From the NCBI GenBank assembly GCA_004377355.1, contig SOIB01000127.1, positions 1-48,947 on the forward strand: 48,947 bases of DNA. The letters are read 5' to 3'. This stretch comes from Candidatus Stahliibacteriota bacterium (GTDB lineage Bacteria; Hydrothermota; UBA3072). This document shows positions 30,166-38,769 of the stretch, one piece after another. How positions within the stretch are numbered: the first letter of the stretch is position 1; every line of letters begins with the position of its first letter. A model generated the notes under the pieces. The model saw nothing but the letters and a program-made list of their open reading frames with translations, was not told the DNA's origin and searched no databases. A program made the position numbers and the translations under genes.

Positions 30166-31800
30166 ATGGGAAATGCCATTTATAAAATAGAAAAACCGTC
30201 AAATGAACCTATTTATCCCTATGGTCCCGGAAGTTTAGAGAAAAAGGAATTAAGAGAAAAAATAAAAGAACTTAAAGGCAAAGAGCTCGAGATTCCACTT
30301 ATTATAGGTGGTGAAGAGATAATGACAGGAGATATTGGAGAATGTGTTATACCACATGAAAACGATAAGATTTTGGGCAAGTATCACAAGGCTGGAAAGG
30401 ATGAAGTAGAGATGGCGATAGAAGCAGCTCTAAAAGCAGGGAAAAAGTGGTCAGACACACCATGGGAGCATCGTGCTTCAATCTTCAAGAGAGCAGCTGA
30501 ACTCCTATCAGGACCTTGGAGAAGCACCGTAAATGCAGCCTGTATGCTATGTCAGAGTAAAACTGTGTTCCAGGCAGAGATTGATTCTGCATGTGAGTTG
30601 ATAGACTTCTTCCGCTTCAACACTTATTATATGACAGAGATATATAAAGAGCAGCCAGATTCAACTGGGACATCTTATAATAGATTGGAATACAGACCTC
30701 TTGAAGGATTTGTCTTTGCTGTGACACCATTTAACTTTGCATCAATAGCAGGAAACCTCCCTTCTGCACCAGCTATTATGGGTAGTGTATCTGTCTGGAA
30801 ACCTGCATCCTCTGCAGTTTATACTGCATACTGGCTAATGAAACTGTTCCAGGAAGCAGGGGTTCCTGATGGAGTAATAAATTTCGTTCCAGGTTCAGGA
30901 GGAAATGTTGGTCAGCCTGCCCTCGCCAATGCAAACCTTGCCGGTGTACACTTCACTGGCTCTACTGCTGTATTCCAGCATATGTGGAAAACAATTGGAG
31001 ATAACATCATGAATTATAAGACCTATCCAAGAATTGTTGGAGAAACAGGTGGAAAAAACTTTGTCTTTGTCCATGAAAGCGCTAATATGAAAGAAGTCCT
31101 TACAGCACTTGTAAGAGGAGCTTTTGAATATCAGGGACAGAAATGTTCCGCTGCTTCACGTGCATATATTCCTCTTAGTATGTGGAAAGGAGGATTAAAA
31201 GAGGAACTCATCAACACGACAGAGGACATAAAAATGGGGTCCCCAGAAGATTTCAGAAACTTTCTGGCTGCAGTGATAGATAAGGCTGCTTTCAATACAA
31301 TAACAAAATACATAGATGAAGCGAAAAAATCTTCTGATGCTGAAATAATTGCTGGTGGAGAATACGATGATTCAAAAGGATTTTTTGTAAGACCTACAAT
31401 AATTCTCACCAAAGACCCAAAATACAAGACAATGAAAGAGGAGATATTTGGTCCAGTCCTCACATTATATGTATATAAAGATAATGAATATGAAGAAACA
31501 CTCAAAATCTGTGATGAGACTTCTCCATACGCTCTAACCGGTTCTATATTCGCAAAAGACAGAGATGCTATTATAAAGGCTGCAAAAGTTCTCACTCATG
31601 CTGCCGGTAATTTCTATATTAATGATAAACCAACAGGTGCAGTGGTTGGACAACAACCATTTGGAGGAAGTCGCGCATCAGGAACTAACGATAAAGCAGG
31701 GAGTAAATTAAATCTCATTAGATGGGTTTCTCCAAGAACAATAAAAGAAAACCTTTCTCCTCCTACAGACTATCGATATCTATTTATGCAGGAAAAGTAA
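30166..31800 (+). CDS. 1-pyrroline-5-carboxylate dehydrogenase (ALDH4A1-like)
   Basis: IQAEIDSACELIDFFRFN-like (VFQAEIDSACELIDFFRFN), GETGGKNFVFVHESAN, FEYQGQKCSAASRAYIP (catalytic Cys), GNFYINDKPTGAVVGQQPFGGSRASGTNDKAG; SD GGAGGT at 30157. Confidence 0.95.
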   Translation: MGNAIYKIEKPSNEPIYPYGPGSLEKKELREKIKELKGKELEIPLIIGGEEIMTGDIGECVIPHENDKILGKYHKAGKDEVEMAIEAALKAGKKWSDTPWEHRASIFKRAAELLSGPWRSTVNAACMLCQSKTVFQAEIDSACELIDFFRFNTYYMTEIYKEQPDSTGTSYNRLEYRPLEGFVFAVTPFNFASIAGNLPSAPAIMGSVSVWKPASSAVYTAYWLMKLFQEAGVPDGVINFVPGSGGNVGQPALANANLAGVHFTGSTAVFQHMWKTIGDNIMNYKTYPRIVGETGGKNFVFVHESANMKEVLTALVRGAFEYQGQKCSAASRAYIPLSMWKGGLKEELINTTEDIKMGSPEDFRNFLAAVIDKAAFNTITKYIDEAKKSSDAEIIAGGEYDDSKGFFVRPTIILTKDPKYKTMKEEIFGPVLTLYVYKDNEYEETLKICDETSPYALTGSIFAKDRDAIIKAAKVLTHAAGNFYINDKPTGAVVGQQPFGGSRASGTNDKAGSKLNLIRWVSPRTIKENLSPPTDYRYLFMQEK

Positions 31801-31801
31801 G

Positions 31802-33013
31802 ATGAAAGAAGCAACAGTTGGCACATTAGGTGAAGAAAAAGTCGTAGACTGTAATATACACCTCAAGATAAAACGCTCTGGTGGTATCGATCTTGAACTT
31901 AAATCAAAAGTCGATGTTACATATGGTAAATCCATCCGTCAACTTGTTCATAAGGGATTATCATTCTTTGGAATAGATAATGCCAAAATAGTGATTGATG
32001 ATTATGGAGCATATCCTTTTGTCATGCAGGCAAGAATTGAAACTGTTGTAAAAAGGGCTCTTCCAGATGTGGATAATGAATTCCTTCCGGAGTTTTCGGA
32101 TAAATGTTTATACAAATCATCAATGGATAGATTTCGAAGGACTCGCTTATATCTACCAGGGAGTTTTCCAAAGTTTATGATAAATGCAGGGATACATAAT
32201 CCTGATGGAATCATACTGGATTTAGAGGATTCCGTTGCTCCAACAGAGAAAGATGCTGCAAGAGCACTGGTGCGGAATGCTCTTCGCGTTGTAAACTTTT
32301 ACAATGCAGAAAGAATGGTAAGAATAAATCAACTTCCTATGGGGCTTATTGACCTCGAATGGGTAATACCACACAACACTCATCTAATACTCATTCCTAA
32401 ATGTGAATCTACCGGTACAGTCCTAAAGGTTGATGAAAAAATAGAGGAAATAAAGAAAAAAAATAATATTGAGCAGGATATATTCTTAATGCCAATTATA
32501 GAGAGCGCATTGGGTGTAATCAAGGCATATGAGATAGCTTCGATATCTTCCAATGTAGTTGCTCTTGCTATTGGTCTTGAAGACTATACTGCTGATATAG
32601 GTACCGAGCGATCAATTGAAGGTAAAGAAAGTTTCCTCGCTCGTTCGGTTATCGTAAATGCAGCACGTGCAGCAGGTGTACAGCCCATTGATACTGTATT
32701 CTCGGATGTTGATGATACAGAAGGATTACGCAAGAGCACTCTTGAAGCAAAATCCCTTGGCTTTGAGGGAAAAGGTTGTATTCACCCTCGTCAAATTGAG
32801 ATAATACACGATGCATTCGCGCCAAAAGAAGAAGAAATTGAAAAGGCAAAAAAGATAGTCAAAGCTTTTGAAAAAGCAAAAGCTCGTGGTCTCTCTGTAG
32901 TTTCACTCGGAAGCAAAATGATAGATCCTCCGGTTGTAAAACGAGCAGAGAAAACAGTCCAGCTTGCAATGAAGATAGGTAAACTGGATGAGAATTGGAG
33001 GGATAATGAGTGA
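31802..33013 (+). CDS. fusion of citrate lyase acyl-carrier-like domain (CitD) and citrate lyase beta subunit (CitE)
   Basis: N-terminus VGTLGEEKVVDCNIHLKIKRSGGIDLELKSKVDVTYGKSIRQLVHKGLSFFGIDNAKIVIDDYGAYPFVMQARIETVVKRA resembles CitD; then CitE motifs RRTRLYLPGSFPKFMINAG, DGIILDLEDSVAPTEKDAAR, VALAIGLEDYTADIG, GCIHPRQIEIIHDAF. Confidence 0.88.
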   Translation: MKEATVGTLGEEKVVDCNIHLKIKRSGGIDLELKSKVDVTYGKSIRQLVHKGLSFFGIDNAKIVIDDYGAYPFVMQARIETVVKRALPDVDNEFLPEFSDKCLYKSSMDRFRRTRLYLPGSFPKFMINAGIHNPDGIILDLEDSVAPTEKDAARALVRNALRVVNFYNAERMVRINQLPMGLIDLEWVIPHNTHLILIPKCESTGTVLKVDEKIEEIKKKNNIEQDIFLMPIIESALGVIKAYEIASISSNVVALAIGLEDYTADIGTERSIEGKESFLARSVIVNAARAAGVQPIDTVFSDVDDTEGLRKSTLEAKSLGFEGKGCIHPRQIEIIHDAFAPKEEEIEKAKKIVKAFEKAKARGLSVVSLGSKMIDPPVVKRAEKTVQLAMKIGKLDENWRDNE

Positions 33014-34571
33014 GGATTACAGGTTAAAGAAAAATGCAGTGGGTAGATTGGTTCCTACAATAATAAATGGAGAAAATGCTATTCCCTATCAGGGGGTAGG
33101 TAAATATAAACCAAAAGGTAGGAAAACTATCCCTCCCATTTCAACATGTGCAGATTATCCTGATGATGGGAATAAGGTAGTAAAGAACTTAAAAACTGCA
33201 CTACAAGCAGCTGGAATAAAAGACGGAATGACTATCTCAACCCACCATCACTTCAGAAATGGAGATTATGTAGCAAATGCTATCTTTGACGCAACAGCCA
33301 ATATAGGAGTAAAAGACCTCCGGTGGTTTCCTTCAGCCTCATTCCCATGCCATGCACCCATAATAGAGCATTTAAAATCCGGTGTGATTCATCATATAGA
33401 AGGTAGTCTGAATGGACCCTTAGGAGAATTCGCTTCCAAAGGCAGTATGAAGGGTATGGGGGTTCTACGTTCCCATGGTGGTCGATATCAGGCTGTGCAG
33501 GATGGAGAAGTCCACATAGATATTGCTGTAATTGCAGCTCCAACTGCAGACCCCTTTGGTAATGCAAATGGTCTTTATGGAGAATCAGCATGTGGATTAC
33601 TTGGTTTTGCACTGGTTGATTCACAATATGCAGATCAGGTTATCATAGTAACTGATAATCTAATAGAATTTCCCTGCTATCCCTGGCAGATACAGGGTAA
33701 CTACGTGGATTATGTAGTGATCATGGATAAGATAGGAGATCCTGAGAAAATAGTATCAGGGACAACAATGATAACAAGAAGTCCTGATAGACAGCGAATT
33801 GCAAGGTTGGCAGCGCAGTTCTTAAGAGATACAGGTATAATGAAAGAAGGATTCTCCTTCCAGGCAGGAGCTGGTGGCACATCACTTGCCTTTGTTGATT
33901 ACCTTTCAAACTATATGAGGGAAGCAGGGATAACCGCACAATTTGTCAGGGGTGGTAGTACACAATACCTTGTTGATATGCTTGAAGAAGGCCTAACCAA
34001 TTACATATTGGATGGACAGACTTTTGACCTCAAAGGCGTCCAGTCAATGAGGGATAATCCAAACCATGCTGATACCAGCCCCTTCACGAGTTATAATTAT
34101 CACGGGAAAGGTATGTTTGCCACGATGGTGGATGCAGCTATCCTGGGTGCAACAGAGGTAGACATCAATTTCAACGGAAATGTTAATACCCATTCAGATG
34201 GGCTGTTACTACACGGTATTGGAGGCTGGCAGAATACAATATTCTCTAAATGCACTATACTCACTATTCCCACCTTCAGGAACAGGATTCCTATCTTAGT
34301 GGATGAAGTTACAACCCTCACGGGACCCGGTGAACTCATCGATGTTGTTGTTACCGAGCGGGGAATTGCGATAAATCCAAGAAGGAAGGACCTACAAAAT
34401 GCTATAAAGGGTTCAGACCTCCCAATCCGTTCCATAGAAGAGTTAAAAGAGGAAGCAGAGGATATATGTGGTGGTAAACCAAATAAGCCAAAACTGGGAG
34501 ATAGAATTATCGCTGCAATCAAATGGGTTGATGGGACAGTGATTGATGCAGTAAGGCAAGTCCTGGATTAA
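33006..34571 (+). CDS. citF: citrate lyase alpha subunit (CitF)-like CoA transferase
   Basis: ISTHHHFRNGDYVANAIFD, GVLRSHGGRYQAVQDGEVHIDIAVIAAPTADPFGNANG, GAGGTSLAF, GQTFDLKGVQSMRDNPNH. Start at 33006 has SD GGAGGG; the track ORF begins at 32988. Confidence 0.93.
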   Translation: MSEDYRLKKNAVGRLVPTIINGENAIPYQGVGKYKPKGRKTIPPISTCADYPDDGNKVVKNLKTALQAAGIKDGMTISTHHHFRNGDYVANAIFDATANIGVKDLRWFPSASFPCHAPIIEHLKSGVIHHIEGSLNGPLGEFASKGSMKGMGVLRSHGGRYQAVQDGEVHIDIAVIAAPTADPFGNANGLYGESACGLLGFALVDSQYADQVIIVTDNLIEFPCYPWQIQGNYVDYVVIMDKIGDPEKIVSGTTMITRSPDRQRIARLAAQFLRDTGIMKEGFSFQAGAGGTSLAFVDYLSNYMREAGITAQFVRGGSTQYLVDMLEEGLTNYILDGQTFDLKGVQSMRDNPNHADTSPFTSYNYHGKGMFATMVDAAILGATEVDINFNGNVNTHSDGLLLHGIGGWQNTIFSKCTILTIPTFRNRIPILVDEVTTLTGPGELIDVVVTERGIAINPRRKDLQNAIKGSDLPIRSIEELKEEAEDICGGKPNKPKLGDRIIAAIKWVDGTVIDAVRQVLD

Positions 34572-34776
34572 TCTTTCGCAACCACGCAAAGAACATTCTA
34601 AAAAGTAGTTGAATAGTTGAATAGTCAAATAGTTGATTAGTTAAAAACTCAACAAACTCTATAAACTCTACAAACCCAATGAACTCGGAACTCGGAACTC
34701 AGTACTCAGTACTCTTAACCTAAATCCTAATCTCAAAATCCCAATAATCGGTCACATGTCTTCGGTCTCCGGTCAA
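34571..34776. repeat. cluster of degenerate word-like intergenic repeats
   Basis: CGCAACCACGCAAAGAA; AGTTGAATAGTTGAATAGTCAAATAGTTGATTAG; CTCGGAACTCGGAACTCAGTACTCAGTACTC; GTCTTCGGTCTCCGGTC. Confidence 0.7.
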
Positions 34777-34825
34777 ACTTTATATCTCCCTTGACTTCTT
34801 TCTCTTTTTCACTAGCGTTTTATCA

Positions 34826-35578
34826 ATGATAAAAATGGAGGAGGAACAGATGAATTATTCAAAAAAGTTTTTTGTAACCATTTCTATTCTTTTGATTTTT
34901 ATTTGTTGCACCAAAAAGAGCGAGGCCTGGGACAATACATACGGTGGAAGAGGAAGAGATTGGGGACAATCTGTTATTCAAACCTCAGATGGTGGATATA
35001 TCCTAGTCGGACGAACATCTTCTTTTGGTAAAGGTAAAGAAGATGTTTATCTGGTAAAAGCAGACCGTATAGGAAAGGAACAATGGTCAAGAACATATGG
35101 AGGAAGGAAATTTGATATGGGCTTCTCAGTCCAGGAGACTTCTGATGGTGGGTTTATTATTGTAGGGAGTACATCATCCTTCGGTAAAGGTTACTATGAT
35201 GTCTATTTAATAAAGACCAACGAATCTGGATATGTAGAATGGTCAGAGACATTTGGAGGAAAGGATGATGATTGGGGATTTTCAGTCAAAGAGACTCTTG
35301 ATAATGGATACATAATTGCAGGATGGACCGCATCTTTCGGTTCTGGCAAAGATGATGTTTATCTCATAAAAACAGATGCATATGGTAATGAAGAATGGTC
35401 AAATACATATGGAGGTAGGGACTTTGACCTTGGTTTCTCAGTCCAGCAAACAGAAGATGGTGGTTATATTATTGTGGGTTGGACATCTTCTTTTGGAAAA
35501 GGTAGGGGTGACGTCTATCTAATAAAAACGGATGAAAAGGGTAGTAAAGAGTGGTCAAAGGAAATTGCAAGGAGATAA
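34826..35578 (+). CDS. secreted lipoprotein with four tandem ~51-aa repeats
   Basis: Lipobox-like LIFICC; repeat consensus WSxTYGGxxxDxGxSVQxTxDGGYIIVGxTSSFGxGxxDVYLIKTD. Final repeat is cut short (EWSKEIARR*). Confidence 0.75.
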   Translation: MIKMEEEQMNYSKKFFVTISILLIFICCTKKSEAWDNTYGGRGRDWGQSVIQTSDGGYILVGRTSSFGKGKEDVYLVKADRIGKEQWSRTYGGRKFDMGFSVQETSDGGFIIVGSTSSFGKGYYDVYLIKTNESGYVEWSETFGGKDDDWGFSVKETLDNGYIIAGWTASFGSGKDDVYLIKTDAYGNEEWSNTYGGRDFDLGFSVQQTEDGGYIIVGWTSSFGKGRGDVYLIKTDEKGSKEWSKEIARR

Positions 35579-35619
35579 CATAATTGACTTCTCACTTCCT
35601 AAAACCACTGATGGTGGAT

Positions 35620-35640
35620 AAGTATCACAGATACTTTTTC
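35620..35640 (+). terminator. weak hairpin terminator-like element
   Basis: AAGTATC-ACA-GATACTT followed by TTT (35620-35639), downstream of the repeat lipoprotein. Confidence 0.35.
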
Positions 35641-35881
35641 AATTAGATAAAGCAACACCTCCAATACCTACCCCTCCACAAACTTCAAGGACTTTAATAT
35701 CCTGCTTTTTTGATATTATATCTTTTATCCAGTTATGACTAATTAATATTTCCGTAAACTTCAGCGCCCTCTTAAAAGACTTCTTTTCCCATTCACTTAA
35801 GGGATCATCCGGCCAGATATATGTTTTGTAGAATTTCGAAAGCTTCAAAGATAATTCTGCACTTTCCTTTTTATTTTTCAT
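35639..35881 (-). pseudogene. truncated SAM-dependent methyltransferase N-terminus
   Basis: 80 aa ending directly after the Rossmann motif I (IKVLEVCGGVGIGGVALSN*); rest of the domain missing. Confidence 0.55.
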
Positions 35882-35919
35882 ACAACAACCTCCTTATAAT
35901 TCTGCACAGGGCAATTCAA

Positions 35920-36570
35920 CTACGGCACAATTCTCCCAACGGTTATATTTCTATCTTTATCACCTCTTCTATTAGAATAAAATATAGCCGATGAATATGT
36001 TTCTTCTGGAAAGTGATAAAAAGTTGTTATCCCCATTTCCTTCATTTCAATCATGTTTGCTTCTTTAAGGTCAAGAAAATGGTTATTCTCCTTAATATGA
36101 ACACCTGGGATTCTTTCTATTTTAAATAATTCGCATATTTCAACTCCAACCTCATAATTATCCCTTCCGATAGATACTCCAAAGGCGACAATCCACTCGG
36201 GAACACTCAGTTTCAATTCATTTTTCATTTGTATAAGGAACTTCTTTGTGATTCTAAGCAAGGTTCCTCGCCATCCAGCGTGAAGTATTGCAAGAATTTT
36301 CTTGGGGTAGTAAAGTATGATTGGAAGACAATCCGCTGTTTTTACATAGAGAACAACGTTCTTTTCATTTGTAAATATACCATCACCAACAAGTGTAATT
36401 CCAGAACAAGCTTTGTGAATTACAGCAGAATGAATCTGCTTAAGTCCACAGGAGATTCCCTCCATTTCATTCAAGGGATCAAATGTCTTGGTTCCCTGAA
36501 GGACCAGAGTATCAGAATCAAATTCTAACTCATACCAGATTTTACCTGATTTTTCCTTCTGCTTCCACAT
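35920..36570 (-). CDS. pgeF: YfiH/LACC1-family purine nucleoside phosphorylase (PgeF, formerly polyphenol oxidase)
   Basis: LKQIHSAVI, VKTADCLPIILYYP, AILHAGWRGTLLRI, NRRGD. Confidence 0.9.
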   Translation of the reverse strand: MWKQKEKSGKIWYELEFDSDTLVLQGTKTFDPLNEMEGISCGLKQIHSAVIHKACSGITLVGDGIFTNEKNVVLYVKTADCLPIILYYPKKILAILHAGWRGTLLRITKKFLIQMKNELKLSVPEWIVAFGVSIGRDNYEVGVEICELFKIERIPGVHIKENNHFLDLKEANMIEMKEMGITTFYHFPEETYSSAIFYSNRRGDKDRNITVGRIVP

Positions 36571-36835
36571 TTTTACTTTAAAATAATATCTAAAACTACG
36601 AGATGGTCAATCACCATTCTGGATAGTTCCCAAATTTATCATAAATATATAAGTCTTTAAGGTATAAAAAACAGAGACTCTAACTGTAAATTTATGGAGA
36701 TTAACAAAATAGCATGGAAATGGATTGGTTTCTCTTTTAAATAAGTTTCACAAATGGCTTTGTGCACTTTGTGTCTCCGTGGCTTTCCTTATTTATATCA
36801 TTTATAACTTTAACCGTGTGTTTCCATAGCTAAAA

Positions 36836-37945
36836 TTAGAATCGATGAGAAAGCATTACATAAGCACGATTGTGAGGACTTTGGAGAATATCTGTTAGTA
36901 ACCACTCAAGGTCAACTATTCCTTTAAAAGCAATATAAGTTTTCTTTTTATATCTGTATTCAATACCCAATACGCCCCATATCTCTTTACTGGCTTCCCC
37001 ATTTAATCTTCCCCATGATTTTTGAATACTAAAGGGAAAATTCAGCCATTCGTGAATCCTATAATTGTAATGAAATTTAATACCTATCCATTTCCTTTCG
37101 TATTCTAATTCATTAGGTTCTTTTCTATATGCCATTGGTAATCCAATGTGAAGATTGTCTCTATCAAACAACCGAGTCTCAACATATAGTTCTGTAAAGA
37201 GATACTCCCAGTCCCATTGAAAATCCTCTTCTAATCCAAACATGATATAAGTCGAGTCCCTACCCCATTCTAAATATCTTAACCTTAATCCTAAAAGTAA
37301 ATTATTCATAAATTGATAATTAGAACTCATTAATAGTGTCTTGCCTCTTCTCTCTTCTACTTTTGCAAATGCGTCATATAAATTAAATTCTTTTTTAATT
37401 GATTGTGTATAACGATAATAATAATAAAGACTTGCCCATTTATTACGTAATCTCCCCTCAAGTTCTAACCTTAAAGGCAAGTTACTATATCGACCTTTAT
37501 TATAAAAATCCTCTAAAATAATATAAATAGAATGATTATTCGATAAGTTCTTCCAAAAGCCAAATCCTAAACCTAAAAGATCAATATCTATACTATTATT
37601 CTTATAAGCTGGAGCAATTACAAATGAATAAGTTAATAGAAGGAAATCACCAGTTCTTGGTATCCAGTTAAGTTCAAATCGGTGAAGTTCTTCATCTAAA
37701 TCAAAATATTTCTCTTTATGAAAACGATAATAAAGTGAAAGTTCTGAAAATAGGGGTATCTCGAATTTAGCTTCATATCTATATCGTAGTTCACCATTAT
37801 CTGGAAACCCCTGAATAATCCTGATGGCTCTCCTACTTGAATTAAATAAAATTTCCTCATTTGTTGGGAAAAGTGTAAAACTTTCATCCATTAAATAAAA
37901 AGTGTTACTACTTGTAGAGAGGAGTAAAAGAAATAAAATAATCAA
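36836..37945 (-). CDS. putative outer-membrane beta-barrel protein
   Basis: N-terminal signal-like segment; alternating aromatic/polar strand pattern; C-terminal ...AYVMLSHRF (terminal Phe). Confidence 0.5.
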   Translation of the reverse strand: MIILFLLLLSTSSNTFYLMDESFTLFPTNEEILFNSSRRAIRIIQGFPDNGELRYRYEAKFEIPLFSELSLYYRFHKEKYFDLDEELHRFELNWIPRTGDFLLLTYSFVIAPAYKNNSIDIDLLGLGFGFWKNLSNNHSIYIILEDFYNKGRYSNLPLRLELEGRLRNKWASLYYYYRYTQSIKKEFNLYDAFAKVEERRGKTLLMSSNYQFMNNLLLGLRLRYLEWGRDSTYIMFGLEEDFQWDWEYLFTELYVETRLFDRDNLHIGLPMAYRKEPNELEYERKWIGIKFHYNYRIHEWLNFPFSIQKSWGRLNGEASKEIWGVLGIEYRYKKKTYIAFKGIVDLEWLLTDILQSPHNRAYVMLSHRF

Positions 37946-38769
37946 TCTAATTCAAGAGATATATCAATTGATTGATATGAATGTGTAAGAGCCCCAACAG
38001 AGATATAATCAACACCTGTTTCTGCAATCTCTCTTACATTTGATAGAGTAACTCCTCCTGAAACTTCAAAGGTTACATTCTCATCCTTTGCTATAGCAAC
38101 AGCATCTCTTAATTCCTTAATACTCATATTATCCAGCAAGAGATGAGTCGCTCCACTCATGATTGATTCCTTCAGCTCTTGAAGGTTTCTAACCTCTATC
38201 TCTCCCTTAACCCTTGAAAGTGCTTCCTTTATCCCTCCAGCGATACTTATATGGTTCTCTTTTATAAGGACTTCGTCATAAAGCCCCATTCGATGATTGA
38301 CCCCTCCTCCAACTCTTACTGCATACTTCTCTAAATATCGAAAGGTGGGAGTGGTCTTTCTTGTATCGAGGATTCTGGCACCAGTTCCTTCTACTGCATC
38401 AACAAATCGCTTAGTAAAGGTCGAGATACCACTAAGGCGCGCAATAAAATTAAGTGCAACCCTTTCACCCATAAGGATTGCTCTTGCATCACCTTTAATG
38501 GAAATAATTGCCCTGGGTTTGTTATCTTCAGGGTCAATCCAGACTCCTTCCTCAACAAGGACTTTCGTCTGTATTTCTCCAAGTTCCTCAAATACCCAGC
38601 CAACTATTTCTAAACCGGAAAGCACAGCACTTTCTTTTAATAGTATTCTACCCGAAGCAATATAACCCTCTGCGACTATTTGCTCGGTAGTGATATCTCC
38701 TTTACCGATATCCTCTCTCAAAGCCCTTCTTATTAGAAGAAGAACCTTTTCTTTCTCTAATCTGTTCAC
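37942..38769 (-). CDS. nadC: nicotinate-nucleotide pyrophosphorylase (carboxylating) NadC
   Basis: ALREDIGKGDITT, ALNFIARLSGISTFTKRFVD, ILDTRKTTPTFRYLEKYAVRVGGGVNHRMGLYDEVLIKENH; GTG start with AAGGAGG upstream inside uvrB. Confidence 0.96.
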   Translation of the reverse strand: MNRLEKEKVLLLIRRALREDIGKGDITTEQIVAEGYIASGRILLKESAVLSGLEIVGWVFEELGEIQTKVLVEEGVWIDPEDNKPRAIISIKGDARAILMGERVALNFIARLSGISTFTKRFVDAVEGTGARILDTRKTTPTFRYLEKYAVRVGGGVNHRMGLYDEVLIKENHISIAGGIKEALSRVKGEIEVRNLQELKESIMSGATHLLLDNMSIKELRDAVAIAKDENVTFEVSGGVTLSNVREIAETGVDYISVGALTHSYQSIDISLELD

